Source: an uncultured SAR86 cluster bacterium (GTDB taxonomy: Bacteria; Pseudomonadota; Gammaproteobacteria; Magnimaribacterales; AG-339-G14). Taken from it: a DNA stretch of 64,000 nucleotides. Under the pieces are notes generated by a model. The model had not been told where the DNA came from and did not search any database. It saw only the letters and a program-made list of their open reading frames with translations. This document shows positions 45,137-54,142 of this stretch, piece after piece; within the stretch, counting starts at the first letter, position 1; each line of letters opens with the position of its first letter. The position numbers were made by a program, and so were the translations under genes. The stretch is taken from contig CACFWO010000004.1 of NCBI GenBank assembly GCA_902570035.1, positions 1 through 64,000 of the forward strand, written 5' to 3'.

Positions 45137-46489
45137 TTAACCTTCGTCCTCAATTAGTTTTAAATTTTCTCTCAGAATAGATCCATAATCATATTTACTA
45201 GGACACACATAAGTAGCAAGACTTAAATCCTCTTCATCCAGTTCCAGAATACCTAAATCTTGCGCCTCTTCTGTATCTCTCAAAACAATACTTTTAAGCA
45301 ATTGCGTAGCCATAATATTGAAGGGTAAAACATCTTCGTATACTCCTATAGGAACGATGGCTCTGTCTGCTCCATTCATAGAAGTTGTGAAGTTAAGAGG
45401 ATTAATTTTTTCAAAAAACTTTGTAAAAAAAACTGGTAAAAAAGAATGTTTCTTCAAGTCAGGTCTAAACCAATTAAATAATTCTCTATCAACATCTTCA
45501 ACTTCCTTTAAAACTGATATTTGATTATGAAAATGGCCCAAAAAAGATTCGTTTTGAGATGCATTTCGACCAGACAAAACTGAACCAGAAACTATTCTAT
45601 TAATCCCTTCGAGAAGTTTATCTTTCAAAACTTCAACTAAATCAACGCCACTTATAGTTTCAAGGAGAAAAGGAGTCTTCACTTGAGGACCTGCGACGCT
45701 TACAAGCTTCTTGAATGATAACCTACCAAAATTAAACATATGCCCTATTTGACAAACATGTTGATAATTTATTGTCCAAACAGATTTATTTCTTCCTAAA
45801 GGTGAAATGCAATGAATCTGAGTACCTACGTTTCCAGCGGGATGTAAATTATTTAATTGATAAAGCTTTACTTTCTCGCTTTCGACGAACAAATTAGACC
45901 CTATTTTTGAAGAAATATGCACATATTTAGATGTTATTAGAGATAAAATTTCGATACCTTTATTAAAGTCTTCAAGATTTTGTTCAATAAATATTTCTGG
46001 ATCAAATGATAGAGGATTCGTATCCAGGCAAGATATGAATATCTCATCTACGTTTTCGTCTATTTTAGGAACTTTGGAGAAAGGTCTTTTCTTTAAATTA
46101 GCCCACAACCCACTTTCAATTAAAATATCTCTTATATTCTCTTTATTCGCATCAAAGTCAGAAAGGTTTTCAATAAATAATATCTCATCATCATTATTAT
46201 TATTTTCAATTACTAACGATTCAAAGGCTCTCCTTTCTCCTCTATTAATCTCTATGACCTCACCTGAGATAGGTGCAACTATAAATAAACCTTGGATTTT
46301 TTTATCCTCTAATAATTTTTCTCCTTTTTTTACTTGATCACCAATCTTCACTAACATTGTCGGCTTCAAGTCATGATAGTCCTTTCCTAATACCGCGACC
46401 CTCTTAGTGACATGTTTAGTAATTTCAAAATCTGTAACTTCACCAGAAATAGGAATATCTAAACCTTTGGATATGGTGATATTTCTCAT
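45137..46489 (-). CDS. nqrA: Na+-NQR subunit A
   Basis: The 450-residue cytosolic subunit has ITISKGLDIPISG at the start, LVKIGDQVKKGEKL, HPAGNVGTQIHCISP, VSGSVLSGR and a final TYVCPSKYDYGSILRENL. Its presence separates this operon from the related RNF complex, which has no NqrA. It probably marks the first gene of the nqr unit. Its start touches the stop of the GAPDH gene, so the two may be co-transcribed. Confidence 0.95.
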   Translation of the reverse strand: MRNITISKGLDIPISGEVTDFEITKHVTKRVAVLGKDYHDLKPTMLVKIGDQVKKGEKLLEDKKIQGLFIVAPISGEVIEINRGERRAFESLVIENNNNDDEILFIENLSDFDANKENIRDILIESGLWANLKKRPFSKVPKIDENVDEIFISCLDTNPLSFDPEIFIEQNLEDFNKGIEILSLITSKYVHISSKIGSNLFVESEKVKLYQLNNLHPAGNVGTQIHCISPLGRNKSVWTINYQHVCQIGHMFNFGRLSFKKLVSVAGPQVKTPFLLETISGVDLVEVLKDKLLEGINRIVSGSVLSGRNASQNESFLGHFHNQISVLKEVEDVDRELFNWFRPDLKKHSFLPVFFTKFFEKINPLNFTTSMNGADRAIVPIGVYEDVLPFNIMATQLLKSIVLRDTEEAQDLGILELDEEDLSLATYVCPSKYDYGSILRENLKLIEDEG

Positions 46490-47976
46490 TACAAAAAGTA
46501 AGGGAGGCGATTATATTTAATTCCTGCAAGACTTTTAATAACTCTCAACAGTTGCACGCAGTAACCTAATTCATTGTCGTACCAGGCGTAAATTACTACT
46601 TGTTTGTCGTCGCAAATAGTTGCTTCAGAATCAATGACACAAGCGTACCTACTTCCAACTAAGTCAGAAGAAACGATCTCTGAAGAATTCGTAAAATCTA
46701 TTTGGTCTTTATATATTGAGTGAAATGCTAATTGTCTGAAATATTCATTAGCTGTTTCCTTGTCGCTCAAAGATTTATTCAAGGAAAGTTTCAGAATTGC
46801 CAATGAAACATTTGGAGTGGGAACTCTTATTGCGTTTGCCGTTAATTTTCCTTTTAAATTTGGAAGAATCTGACTTACAGCTGAGGCAGCTCCGGTTTCT
46901 GTAATTACCATATTCAAAGCAGCACTTCTCCCTCTTCTAGATTTTGAATGATAATTATCAATTAGGTTTTGATCGTTAGTGTATGAATGAATTGTTTCAA
47001 CATGTCCGTTTGTGATTCCGTAATCATCGTCGAGAGCTTTTAAAAGAGGAACTATTGCATTCGTTGTGCATGAAGCAGCACCGACAATCTTATCCTTATC
47101 ATCTAGGTCGTTTTCATTAACTCCATAAACAATATTTTTAAGAGGAGATTTGGTAGGAGCAGTCAACAAAACCTTCTTTGCTCCTTTCGACTTTAAATGA
47201 GCAGATAAACCTTTTTCGTCTCTCCAAGCTCCTGAATTATCAATAATTACAGCGTTATCAATTCCATACTTTTTATAATCTAAGCTAGATGGATCTCCAT
47301 CAATAAATTTAATAAGATTTCCATTAATTACTAATCCATATTCATCTAAATCTACCCTGATAGTTCCTTTGAAATTTCCATGAACAGAATCTCTTCTCAT
47401 TAATTCGGCCCTTTTAAATAAGTCATCATCACTTTTTTTTCTGACAACAACTGCCTTGAGCGATAAAGTTTCTCCTGATCCAGTATCCTCAAGTAAAAGT
47501 CTAGTAATTAATCTCCCAATTCTTCCAAATCCAAAAAGAACTAAGTCTTGAGGTTTCCGAAGAACCGGATTTTTATTACCAATAGCATCAGCAACTTGTT
47601 CTTTAACAAATTCTTCAAGAGATAAAGATTTAGAATCGAACATGTGACCTGCAGAGATAATCCCTACATCTATTTCACATGGTCCCAGATCTAGATCCTT
47701 AAGTATGTTTATAACTTCAAAGGTTTCAAATTCACTGAGTTCATTTTTTTCTGTTTCTCTAACCAATCTATGTTCTTGCATAATTTGAGATACAGATAGG
47801 GTAATTAAAGGATTGCCATAAAGTAATATTCTAACGTTTTGTTCTCTATGAAGATTTCCAATCATAGGAATCATCTTCTCAACTAGAGATTGTCTTTTAA
47901 TCCAATCCGAAAGATAGTCTTTTGGTTTGGATCTATCTCTTTTATCTGGATTTTGATCAGATTTTGTAGATGCCAT
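46489..47976 (-). CDS. Glyceraldehyde-3-phosphate dehydrogenase, long form
   Basis: The 495-residue protein has a 140-residue N-terminal extension followed by a GAPDH domain with FGFGRIGRL (147-155) and catalytic C303 in AASCTTNAIVP. Further motifs are SRRGRSAALNM and DNELGYCVQ near the end. It matches the long GAPDH-like enzyme of Pseudomonas, which also sits between the nqr operon and mfd. The role could be gluconeogenic rather than glycolytic. It overlaps nqrA by one base. Confidence 0.9.
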   Translation of the reverse strand: MASTKSDQNPDKRDRSKPKDYLSDWIKRQSLVEKMIPMIGNLHREQNVRILLYGNPLITLSVSQIMQEHRLVRETEKNELSEFETFEVINILKDLDLGPCEIDVGIISAGHMFDSKSLSLEEFVKEQVADAIGNKNPVLRKPQDLVLFGFGRIGRLITRLLLEDTGSGETLSLKAVVVRKKSDDDLFKRAELMRRDSVHGNFKGTIRVDLDEYGLVINGNLIKFIDGDPSSLDYKKYGIDNAVIIDNSGAWRDEKGLSAHLKSKGAKKVLLTAPTKSPLKNIVYGVNENDLDDKDKIVGAASCTTNAIVPLLKALDDDYGITNGHVETIHSYTNDQNLIDNYHSKSRRGRSAALNMVITETGAASAVSQILPNLKGKLTANAIRVPTPNVSLAILKLSLNKSLSDKETANEYFRQLAFHSIYKDQIDFTNSSEIVSSDLVGSRYACVIDSEATICDDKQVVIYAWYDNELGYCVQLLRVIKSLAGIKYNRLPYFL

Positions 47977-47987
47977 CTATATTGAAT

Positions 47988-49115
47988 CTATAAAGATGCG
48001 TAGTTGCTTAAATGGTAATCAGAATTTCCGTATAAAGTTCTTATTGTGGTTAGTCTTTTAAAATAATGACCAATATGCATCTCATCTGTCACTCCCATTC
48101 CCCCATGAAGTTGAATTGATTCTTCTCCAATGTGCTTGCCAGATAGACCAATTTGATATTTTAATGACGCTAATGCTTTCTTTTTATCCTCAGTATTGTC
48201 ATTCATTTTTGCGGCACACATTACTAACAAGGATTTAGATTGTTCGTAATGCATAAAATTATCAACCATTCGATGCTGCAGGGCTTGAAACTGACTCAGT
48301 TTCTGTTCGAATTGCTCTCTGGTTTTAGTGTATTCAAGTGTCATTTCGTTCATTTTACCCATGATACCAACTGCCTCTGCACATATACCTAAAGTAGCAA
48401 GATCTATAGCATTATCAATTGTAGAAAAACCTTCATCCATTACTCCTAGCAATGAGTCTTTAGGAACAGTCACGTTCTCAAGAGTCAACTCAGATGCTTT
48501 ACCACCATCAATAGTTGAGTAATTTCTAAGGGAAACTCCCTTAGCATTTGCATCTACCAGAAAAAGAGAAATACCTTTTTCATCGCATTGATTTCCCGAA
48601 GTCCTAGCAGAAACGATTAAAGTATCTGAAGCAGATGCATTATGAACCAATGCTTTATAGCCATCTAGGACGAAGCCATCATCGGATACCGTAGATTTGG
48701 TTAAACAATCCGATAAATTAAATCTACTTTGGGGTTCAATGTAAGCAAAAGTAATTATTTTTTCTCCGCTTATCATAGGATGTAAATAATTTGATTTTTG
48801 ATCGTCAGAACCTAAATCTGCAAGAATTTTTCCAGACAAAAGAATTGATGGGACATATGGTTCTACGATTAGACCTTTACCTAAATTCTCCATAATGACC
48901 ATTACATCAACTGGCCCGCCGTTATAGCCGCCATCAACTTCAGAAAATGGCATTCCCAGCCAGCCTAAACTACCAAAAGTTTTCCAATTTTCATCATTGA
49001 AGCCTTTTTCAGAATCTAAGTATTTCTTTCTGTCGTCAAAAGTATATTCTCTTTCAATAAATTGGTTGATACTGTCTTGAAGAAGCTGTTGTTCTTCTGT
49101 TAATGAAAAATCCAT
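47988..49115 (-). CDS. Acyl-CoA dehydrogenase-like protein, probable non-catalytic partner
   Basis: The 375-residue protein has the ACAD fold (LTEEQQLLQDSINQFI, ITFAYIEPQSRF, HGGMGVTDEMHIGHYFKRLTTIRTLYGN). No catalytic glutamate is present at either known site: the C-terminal position reads LYGN, and helix G reads IDNAIDLATLG (238-240 DLA). It starts 18 bases after the next ACAD gene. Heteromeric ACADs pair one catalytic and one non-catalytic chain, and this looks like the latter. Electrons would go to EtfAB. Confidence 0.82.
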   Translation of the reverse strand: MDFSLTEEQQLLQDSINQFIEREYTFDDRKKYLDSEKGFNDENWKTFGSLGWLGMPFSEVDGGYNGGPVDVMVIMENLGKGLIVEPYVPSILLSGKILADLGSDDQKSNYLHPMISGEKIITFAYIEPQSRFNLSDCLTKSTVSDDGFVLDGYKALVHNASASDTLIVSARTSGNQCDEKGISLFLVDANAKGVSLRNYSTIDGGKASELTLENVTVPKDSLLGVMDEGFSTIDNAIDLATLGICAEAVGIMGKMNEMTLEYTKTREQFEQKLSQFQALQHRMVDNFMHYEQSKSLLVMCAAKMNDNTEDKKKALASLKYQIGLSGKHIGEESIQLHGGMGVTDEMHIGHYFKRLTTIRTLYGNSDYHLSNYASL

Positions 49116-49133
49116 ATCTCTTTCCTGATTTAC

Positions 49134-50327
49134 TTATAGACCTAATACTGCTTTAGCAATTACATTCCTTTGAATTTCATTACTCCCACCGTAAATAGAT
49201 ACTTTTCTGTAATTTAAGTAATGAGGCATGACTGGTGCAGCAAAGTCAGGACCAATTCTTGATTCATTTGAAGCTAAATCTTCTTCGGTCATAAAAGGAT
49301 GAGCATAGTAACCTACTGCTTCAACGAATAAATCGGATAATTCTTGCTGAAGATCAGTTCCTAGAATTTTTAGGATTGATGATTCTGGTCCAGGATGACC
49401 TCCTGCTGACATAGCAGCAAGGGTTCTTAGTTCAGTATATTCAGCCGCAGTTAATTTGATTTCTAATCTATCAAGCTTGGACATGAACATTGCATCATCT
49501 TTTAAAGATCCCTCGCCTACTTGAATTTGAGTAGTGATGTCTCTCAATCTATCTAGTTCTCTCTTCAATGAAGGTATCCCAGCAATACCAGTTCTTTCAT
49601 GAGCTAAAAGAAATTTAGCAATGCTCCAGCCAAAGCCTTCTTCACCAACTAAATTGGTAACAGGAACTTCAACATTATCAAAATAGACCATATTTACTTC
49701 ATGAGTTCCATCGATTGTTATGATAGGTTTAACTTCTACTCCAGGGGTTTTCATATCTATAAGCAAGAAACTGATACCCTCTTGTTTCTTACCACTACCA
49801 TCTGTTCTTACTAAACAAAAAATCCAATCTGCATGTTGGGCTAATGTAGTCCAAGTTTTGGCACCATTGACCACATAAACGTCACCTTTTTTCTCTGCTT
49901 TTGTTTTAAGTGAAGCTAAATCAGATCCAGATCCAGGTTCAGAATAACCCTGACACCACCATATGTCTCCATTTAAGATTTTTGGAAGATGAAATTCCTT
50001 TTGTTCATCGGAACCAAAAGTATAAATAACAGGTCCACACATGTTTACACCAAATGGCATTAATGTAGGTGTATTAGCTGCAGCTAATTCATTTTGAAAT
50101 ATATGTTTTTGAGTAATTGTCCATCCAGTGCCGCCAAGTTCTTCAGGCCAATTTACTGCTAGCCAACCTTTGTCATTTAAGATTTTATGCCATTTAACAG
50201 TATCTTCTTTACTTAAAGGAATACCTTGATCTTGCTTCTCTTTAATTTCAGAAGGATAATTCTGCTCAATAAAACTTCTAACCTCTTGTTGAAATTCTTG
50301 ATCTTCTTTAGAAAATGATAAATTCAT
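49134..50327 (-). CDS. Acyl-CoA dehydrogenase, probable catalytic subunit
   Basis: The 397-residue ACAD has WCQGYSEPGSGSDLASLKTKA, NGAKTWTTLAQHADW and a C-terminal IYGGSNEIQRNVIAKAVLGL. The usual C-terminal YEG glutamate is a glycine, but E244 lies in helix G (LLAHERTGIAG), the position used by isovaleryl-CoA dehydrogenase. ATG 50327 is preferred over an upstream start because GAGGTG precedes it. It is encoded just upstream of the non-catalytic partner, suggesting an alpha2beta2 enzyme for branched or cyclic acyl-CoA. Confidence 0.85.
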   Translation of the reverse strand: MNLSFSKEDQEFQQEVRSFIEQNYPSEIKEKQDQGIPLSKEDTVKWHKILNDKGWLAVNWPEELGGTGWTITQKHIFQNELAAANTPTLMPFGVNMCGPVIYTFGSDEQKEFHLPKILNGDIWWCQGYSEPGSGSDLASLKTKAEKKGDVYVVNGAKTWTTLAQHADWIFCLVRTDGSGKKQEGISFLLIDMKTPGVEVKPIITIDGTHEVNMVYFDNVEVPVTNLVGEEGFGWSIAKFLLAHERTGIAGIPSLKRELDRLRDITTQIQVGEGSLKDDAMFMSKLDRLEIKLTAAEYTELRTLAAMSAGGHPGPESSILKILGTDLQQELSDLFVEAVGYYAHPFMTEEDLASNESRIGPDFAAPVMPHYLNYRKVSIYGGSNEIQRNVIAKAVLGL

Positions 50328-50406
50328 TAAAACACCTCTGTAGTTTGGGGCAAAATAGACGGGGTTATTATACACAATGTAGCTGGATCTTTATAAGCAG
50401 AAACTA

Positions 50407-53319
50407 ATGAATTTAGACCAAAAAAATATAATAATTTTTGAAAGCAAATACCATTTGGAGAGGTATAAAGCTTCTGAACCTTCTTTTTTTGAGGATTTAG
50501 AAGTTTTAACGGATCTTGAAATTCTTCCATATGATAATTTTTCTCCTGATCCCTCTCTTTTAGGTAAACGTATAGAAACTCTTAGATCATTAGTAGAAGA
50601 TGAAGTTAGCTTTGCCTGCACTGCATCATCAATCATTCAACCTTTGTTTGATAAAAAGTATATTTTTGAAAAAACATTTGAAATATCAAAAAATCAACAA
50701 ATTGACTTAAGCAGATTAACAAAATTTTTAATTAACTCTGGATACGAAAGAGCAGATTTAGTTTTAAAAAATGGGCAATACGCTGTTAGAGGGTCTGTAA
50801 TAGATATTTTCCCGAGTAATTCAAAATTACCAATTAGAATTGATCTTTTTGACGATGAAGTTGTTTCCATAAAGTATTTCAAAAATGAAGATCAAATTAC
50901 ATTTAAAGAAATTGATTCATATAAGTGCATTGCTGCCAAAGGATATGAATTGACAAACGAATCGATTGATATCTTTAAAAAAAATTGGAGGAATACCTTT
51001 CAGTCAGACGGACCAGTATTCGACAGTATTTTAAAAGGTAAAAATTTAGAAGGATTAGAACATTATTTACCTTTATTTTTTTATGAAAGAACTTTTTTTA
51101 AAGATTATTTTAAAAATTACAAAATTATCTATATCAATGAGGCAAAAAAATATCTATCGGAATATTGGGACTTAATTAATGAAAGATATGAAGACTTTAA
51201 ATTAGACTTAGATAGACCTCCCCTACCTCCTAAGATTTTATTTAATACTTTAGATGAAATTTCTTCATTAAATTCAGAGAATTTGATTCTAAGTATTCAA
51301 AAAAATAAAGATGAAATAGATAAAAAAGATAATTACTCCTATGAGAAATTTTCTTTAACCGAGAATATTGCTTTTAAAATTGATTCTAAAGTAGTTCATT
51401 TAGATCATGGAATTGGAATATATAGAGGACTAAAAAAATTAAACAACACGGAATGTTTGATCATTGAATTTGATCAAGGAGATTTAATATATTTACCTGT
51501 GCACTCTATGAATTTGCTTTCGGCTTATATTGGAATGGACGAGATAAAATTAGACTCAATAAGAAAGAGCAAATGGAATCAAAAAAAACAAAAGACATTT
51601 GAAAAAGCATATGATTTTGCTGCTGAATTAATAGAATCAGAAGCTAAAAGATCAAATTTTAAAAGATCTCCATTAGAGATAAATGAAGAAGGTTTTCAAA
51701 AATTTATCGAAAATTTTCCATATGAACTTACACCTGATCAGCTTAAATGTTCTCATTCTCTGATAAACGATTTCAATTCTCCTAAAATGATGGATCGATT
51801 AATTTGCGGTGAAGTTGGTTTCGGTAAGACGGAGATGGCATTAAGGGCTTCGTATATTTCTTACATGAATGGTTTTCAAGTTTGTTTGATGGTCCCCACT
51901 ACAATTCTTGCGGAGCAACACTATGAAACCTTTACAAAAAGATTTTCTGAATACGACGTTGATGTGGTTTTATTAACTAGAAATTTATCCACTCAAGAAA
52001 AAAAAGATGTCTACTTAAAGATCTTGAATCAGCCTAACCTAATTGTGATTGGAACTCATGCGTTAATGAACAATAAATTAGATTTTAATAATGTTGGTCT
52101 TTTGATAATTGATGAGGAACATAAATTTGGAGTTAAACAAAAGGAAAAAATTAAATCATTAAAGGCACAAATAGATATAATGTATTTATCAGCAACGCCG
52201 ATTCCACGAACATTAAATCTTGCCTTAACTGACTTAAAAGATTTTTCTATCATTGCATCCCCCCCTCATGGAAGGAAACCGGTTGAAACAATTGTTTCAA
52301 GGGAATCAAAATCTTACATCAAAGAGGCAATAAGGCGTGAAACATTAAGAGGTGGGCAAACATTTTATGTGTGCAATAGAATCCATAAGTTAGAAGAGGA
52401 AAAATATAAATTAACTCAAATATTTCCTGAAAAAAATATTGATATTGTTCATGGTCAAATGGATCCACTCAAGATAAAGGTAATATTAGATAATTTTAAA
52501 GAAGGAAATATTGATGTCCTTGTCTGCACAACTATTATAGAAAGCGGAATAGATATTCCCAACGCAAATACACTTATAGTGAAAGATGCAGATAATTTTG
52601 GCTTATCACAACTTCATCAATTAAGAGGAAGAGTTGGTAGATCTCCGACACAGGCGTATGCATATTTTTTTACCAGTGAATTTAAAGATATAAAAGGTAA
52701 AGCAAAAGATAGAATCACAGCTTTGCAATCAACGGATTCCTTTAATGCTGGGCTAGCCTTAGCAATGAGGGATCTTGAAATAAGAGGTGCTGGAGAAATC
52801 TTAGGAGAAAAGCAAAGCGGTTTAGTTCATGATGTTGGTTTAAATCTTTTTAGTGAAATGATAAAAAAAGCTAAAGATTTATTGAAAGGTATGCCTGAGG
52901 ATAAAATCATAGATACTTCAATTAATTTAAACGTTCCAGCATATATAGAGAACGACTATCTTCCTCAAGCTGAGCTTAGATTGGAAATGTATAAAAGATT
53001 AGCAGAATGTAAAACACTAGATGAATTGGAAATTTTAAAAGTTGAAATTGTTGATAGATTTGGCCCATTTTCAAAAACTTTCCAAAACCTTATAGAACTG
53101 ACCAAACTAAAGATCATTTCAATGCCGCTGATGATTAAGAGAATAATAGGCACAAATAAAAGAATCGAATGTACGTTTGATTCTGAATCTCCGATCCTAG
53201 CTGATAATAAAACTAACAATGTATTAGTTTTTAATCCTCAAGAAGATAATTCAATTTTATTTTTACAAAATACATTCTCGACCATAATATCCAACCTAAA
53301 ATTAGATGAAGCTAGCTAA
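50407..53319 (+). CDS. mfd: Transcription-repair coupling factor Mfd, shortened
   Basis: The 970-residue protein keeps an UvrB-like N-terminal module (EILPYDNFSP, YAVRGSVIDIFPS). The RNA-polymerase-interaction domain lies at about 325-375 (KVVHLDHGIGIYRGL, YLPVHS). The motor has Walker A GEVGFGKT (468-475) and DEEH in IIDEEHKFG. The TRG region and C-terminal D7 follow. E. coli Mfd has 1148 residues. Here the Walker A comes about 160 residues earlier because the extreme N-terminus and most of the linker domain D3 are missing. Function in clearing stalled polymerase should remain. Confidence 0.94.
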   Translation: MNLDQKNIIIFESKYHLERYKASEPSFFEDLEVLTDLEILPYDNFSPDPSLLGKRIETLRSLVEDEVSFACTASSIIQPLFDKKYIFEKTFEISKNQQIDLSRLTKFLINSGYERADLVLKNGQYAVRGSVIDIFPSNSKLPIRIDLFDDEVVSIKYFKNEDQITFKEIDSYKCIAAKGYELTNESIDIFKKNWRNTFQSDGPVFDSILKGKNLEGLEHYLPLFFYERTFFKDYFKNYKIIYINEAKKYLSEYWDLINERYEDFKLDLDRPPLPPKILFNTLDEISSLNSENLILSIQKNKDEIDKKDNYSYEKFSLTENIAFKIDSKVVHLDHGIGIYRGLKKLNNTECLIIEFDQGDLIYLPVHSMNLLSAYIGMDEIKLDSIRKSKWNQKKQKTFEKAYDFAAELIESEAKRSNFKRSPLEINEEGFQKFIENFPYELTPDQLKCSHSLINDFNSPKMMDRLICGEVGFGKTEMALRASYISYMNGFQVCLMVPTTILAEQHYETFTKRFSEYDVDVVLLTRNLSTQEKKDVYLKILNQPNLIVIGTHALMNNKLDFNNVGLLIIDEEHKFGVKQKEKIKSLKAQIDIMYLSATPIPRTLNLALTDLKDFSIIASPPHGRKPVETIVSRESKSYIKEAIRRETLRGGQTFYVCNRIHKLEEEKYKLTQIFPEKNIDIVHGQMDPLKIKVILDNFKEGNIDVLVCTTIIESGIDIPNANTLIVKDADNFGLSQLHQLRGRVGRSPTQAYAYFFTSEFKDIKGKAKDRITALQSTDSFNAGLALAMRDLEIRGAGEILGEKQSGLVHDVGLNLFSEMIKKAKDLLKGMPEDKIIDTSINLNVPAYIENDYLPQAELRLEMYKRLAECKTLDELEILKVEIVDRFGPFSKTFQNLIELTKLKIISMPLMIKRIIGTNKRIECTFDSESPILADNKTNNVLVFNPQEDNSILFLQNTFSTIISNLKLDEAS

Positions 53320-54142
53320 TTTTTTTCTTCTTTTGATATCTTTTAATCTCATTTCGGTCGAGCGAGATCAATTGGATGTTGATTTTCTTAGGGATGATGA
53401 GTATAGAATTGACTTAATTTTTATTAAGTATTTAAAAGATGAGGACTTAAAAGAAAACTTTCAGAATCCAGAAGTAAATTTTGAAAGATTTTTTGTTACT
53501 CTTGATGAATTCCAATATCCAAATTTAGATATCTTCCCTACAAATTTTGAAATTCCTAAAGAAAACCAATCCATTGATATTCCTTTCATTAAGAAAGAAA
53601 CACAAAAAAAGACTACAGAAAAAAATATAATTACTCGAAAAAGAGAGTTTCCTAGAGAAATATTTCAGATAGATAAAAGAGACGATAATTTAATGAAAGA
53701 ATTTAAGGATCTCATCAGGAGAAGTAGATACTTTAGATTCATTGGGGAACAATCTTGGTATCAACCTATACCAACAAAAGATAATTCATTTGAAATCTTT
53801 ATTGATTCAAGCACTGAAAGAGGTTCAAGGATTTATGGTTTTTTAAGACCTTACAAAGGAAGATATTTGCACACTGATATCGAGGTTTTTTTAGCAGAAA
53901 AAATTCAAGAAGATGAAATCTTAAGTGTCGAAGAATCAGATAATACTAATCCAAATATAGAAGGTTATTTATTCAATAATACAGGTCTAGATTTACAAAA
54001 GAAAAGTCTGCCAAATTTACAAGAAGAAGAGCTAATGCCTGTTTTCCAGTTAAAAGAATCTAGAAGACTTAGATCGGGAGAAATTAATTATTTTGATCAT
54101 CCAAAATTTGGATTACTTCTTTTAATAACTAAGCCGAGTTAG
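53306..54142 (+). CDS. CsiV-family periplasmic protein
   Basis: The 278-residue protein has a short hydrophobic signal (1-17). A C-terminal core matches CsiV/peptidoglycan-linked proteins: SRYFRFIGEQSWYQP, YGFLRPYKGRYLHTDIEVFL and FQLKESRRLRSGEINYFDHPKFGLLLLITKP. A CsiV-type gene also follows mfd in Pseudomonas. It overlaps mfd by 14 bases and is convergent with sbcB, overlapping it by 14 bases at the 3' end. Its role in the cell envelope is unclear. Confidence 0.75.
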   Translation: MKLANFFLLLISFNLISVERDQLDVDFLRDDEYRIDLIFIKYLKDEDLKENFQNPEVNFERFFVTLDEFQYPNLDIFPTNFEIPKENQSIDIPFIKKETQKKTTEKNIITRKREFPREIFQIDKRDDNLMKEFKDLIRRSRYFRFIGEQSWYQPIPTKDNSFEIFIDSSTERGSRIYGFLRPYKGRYLHTDIEVFLAEKIQEDEILSVEESDNTNPNIEGYLFNNTGLDLQKKSLPNLQEEELMPVFQLKESRRLRSGEINYFDHPKFGLLLLITKPS

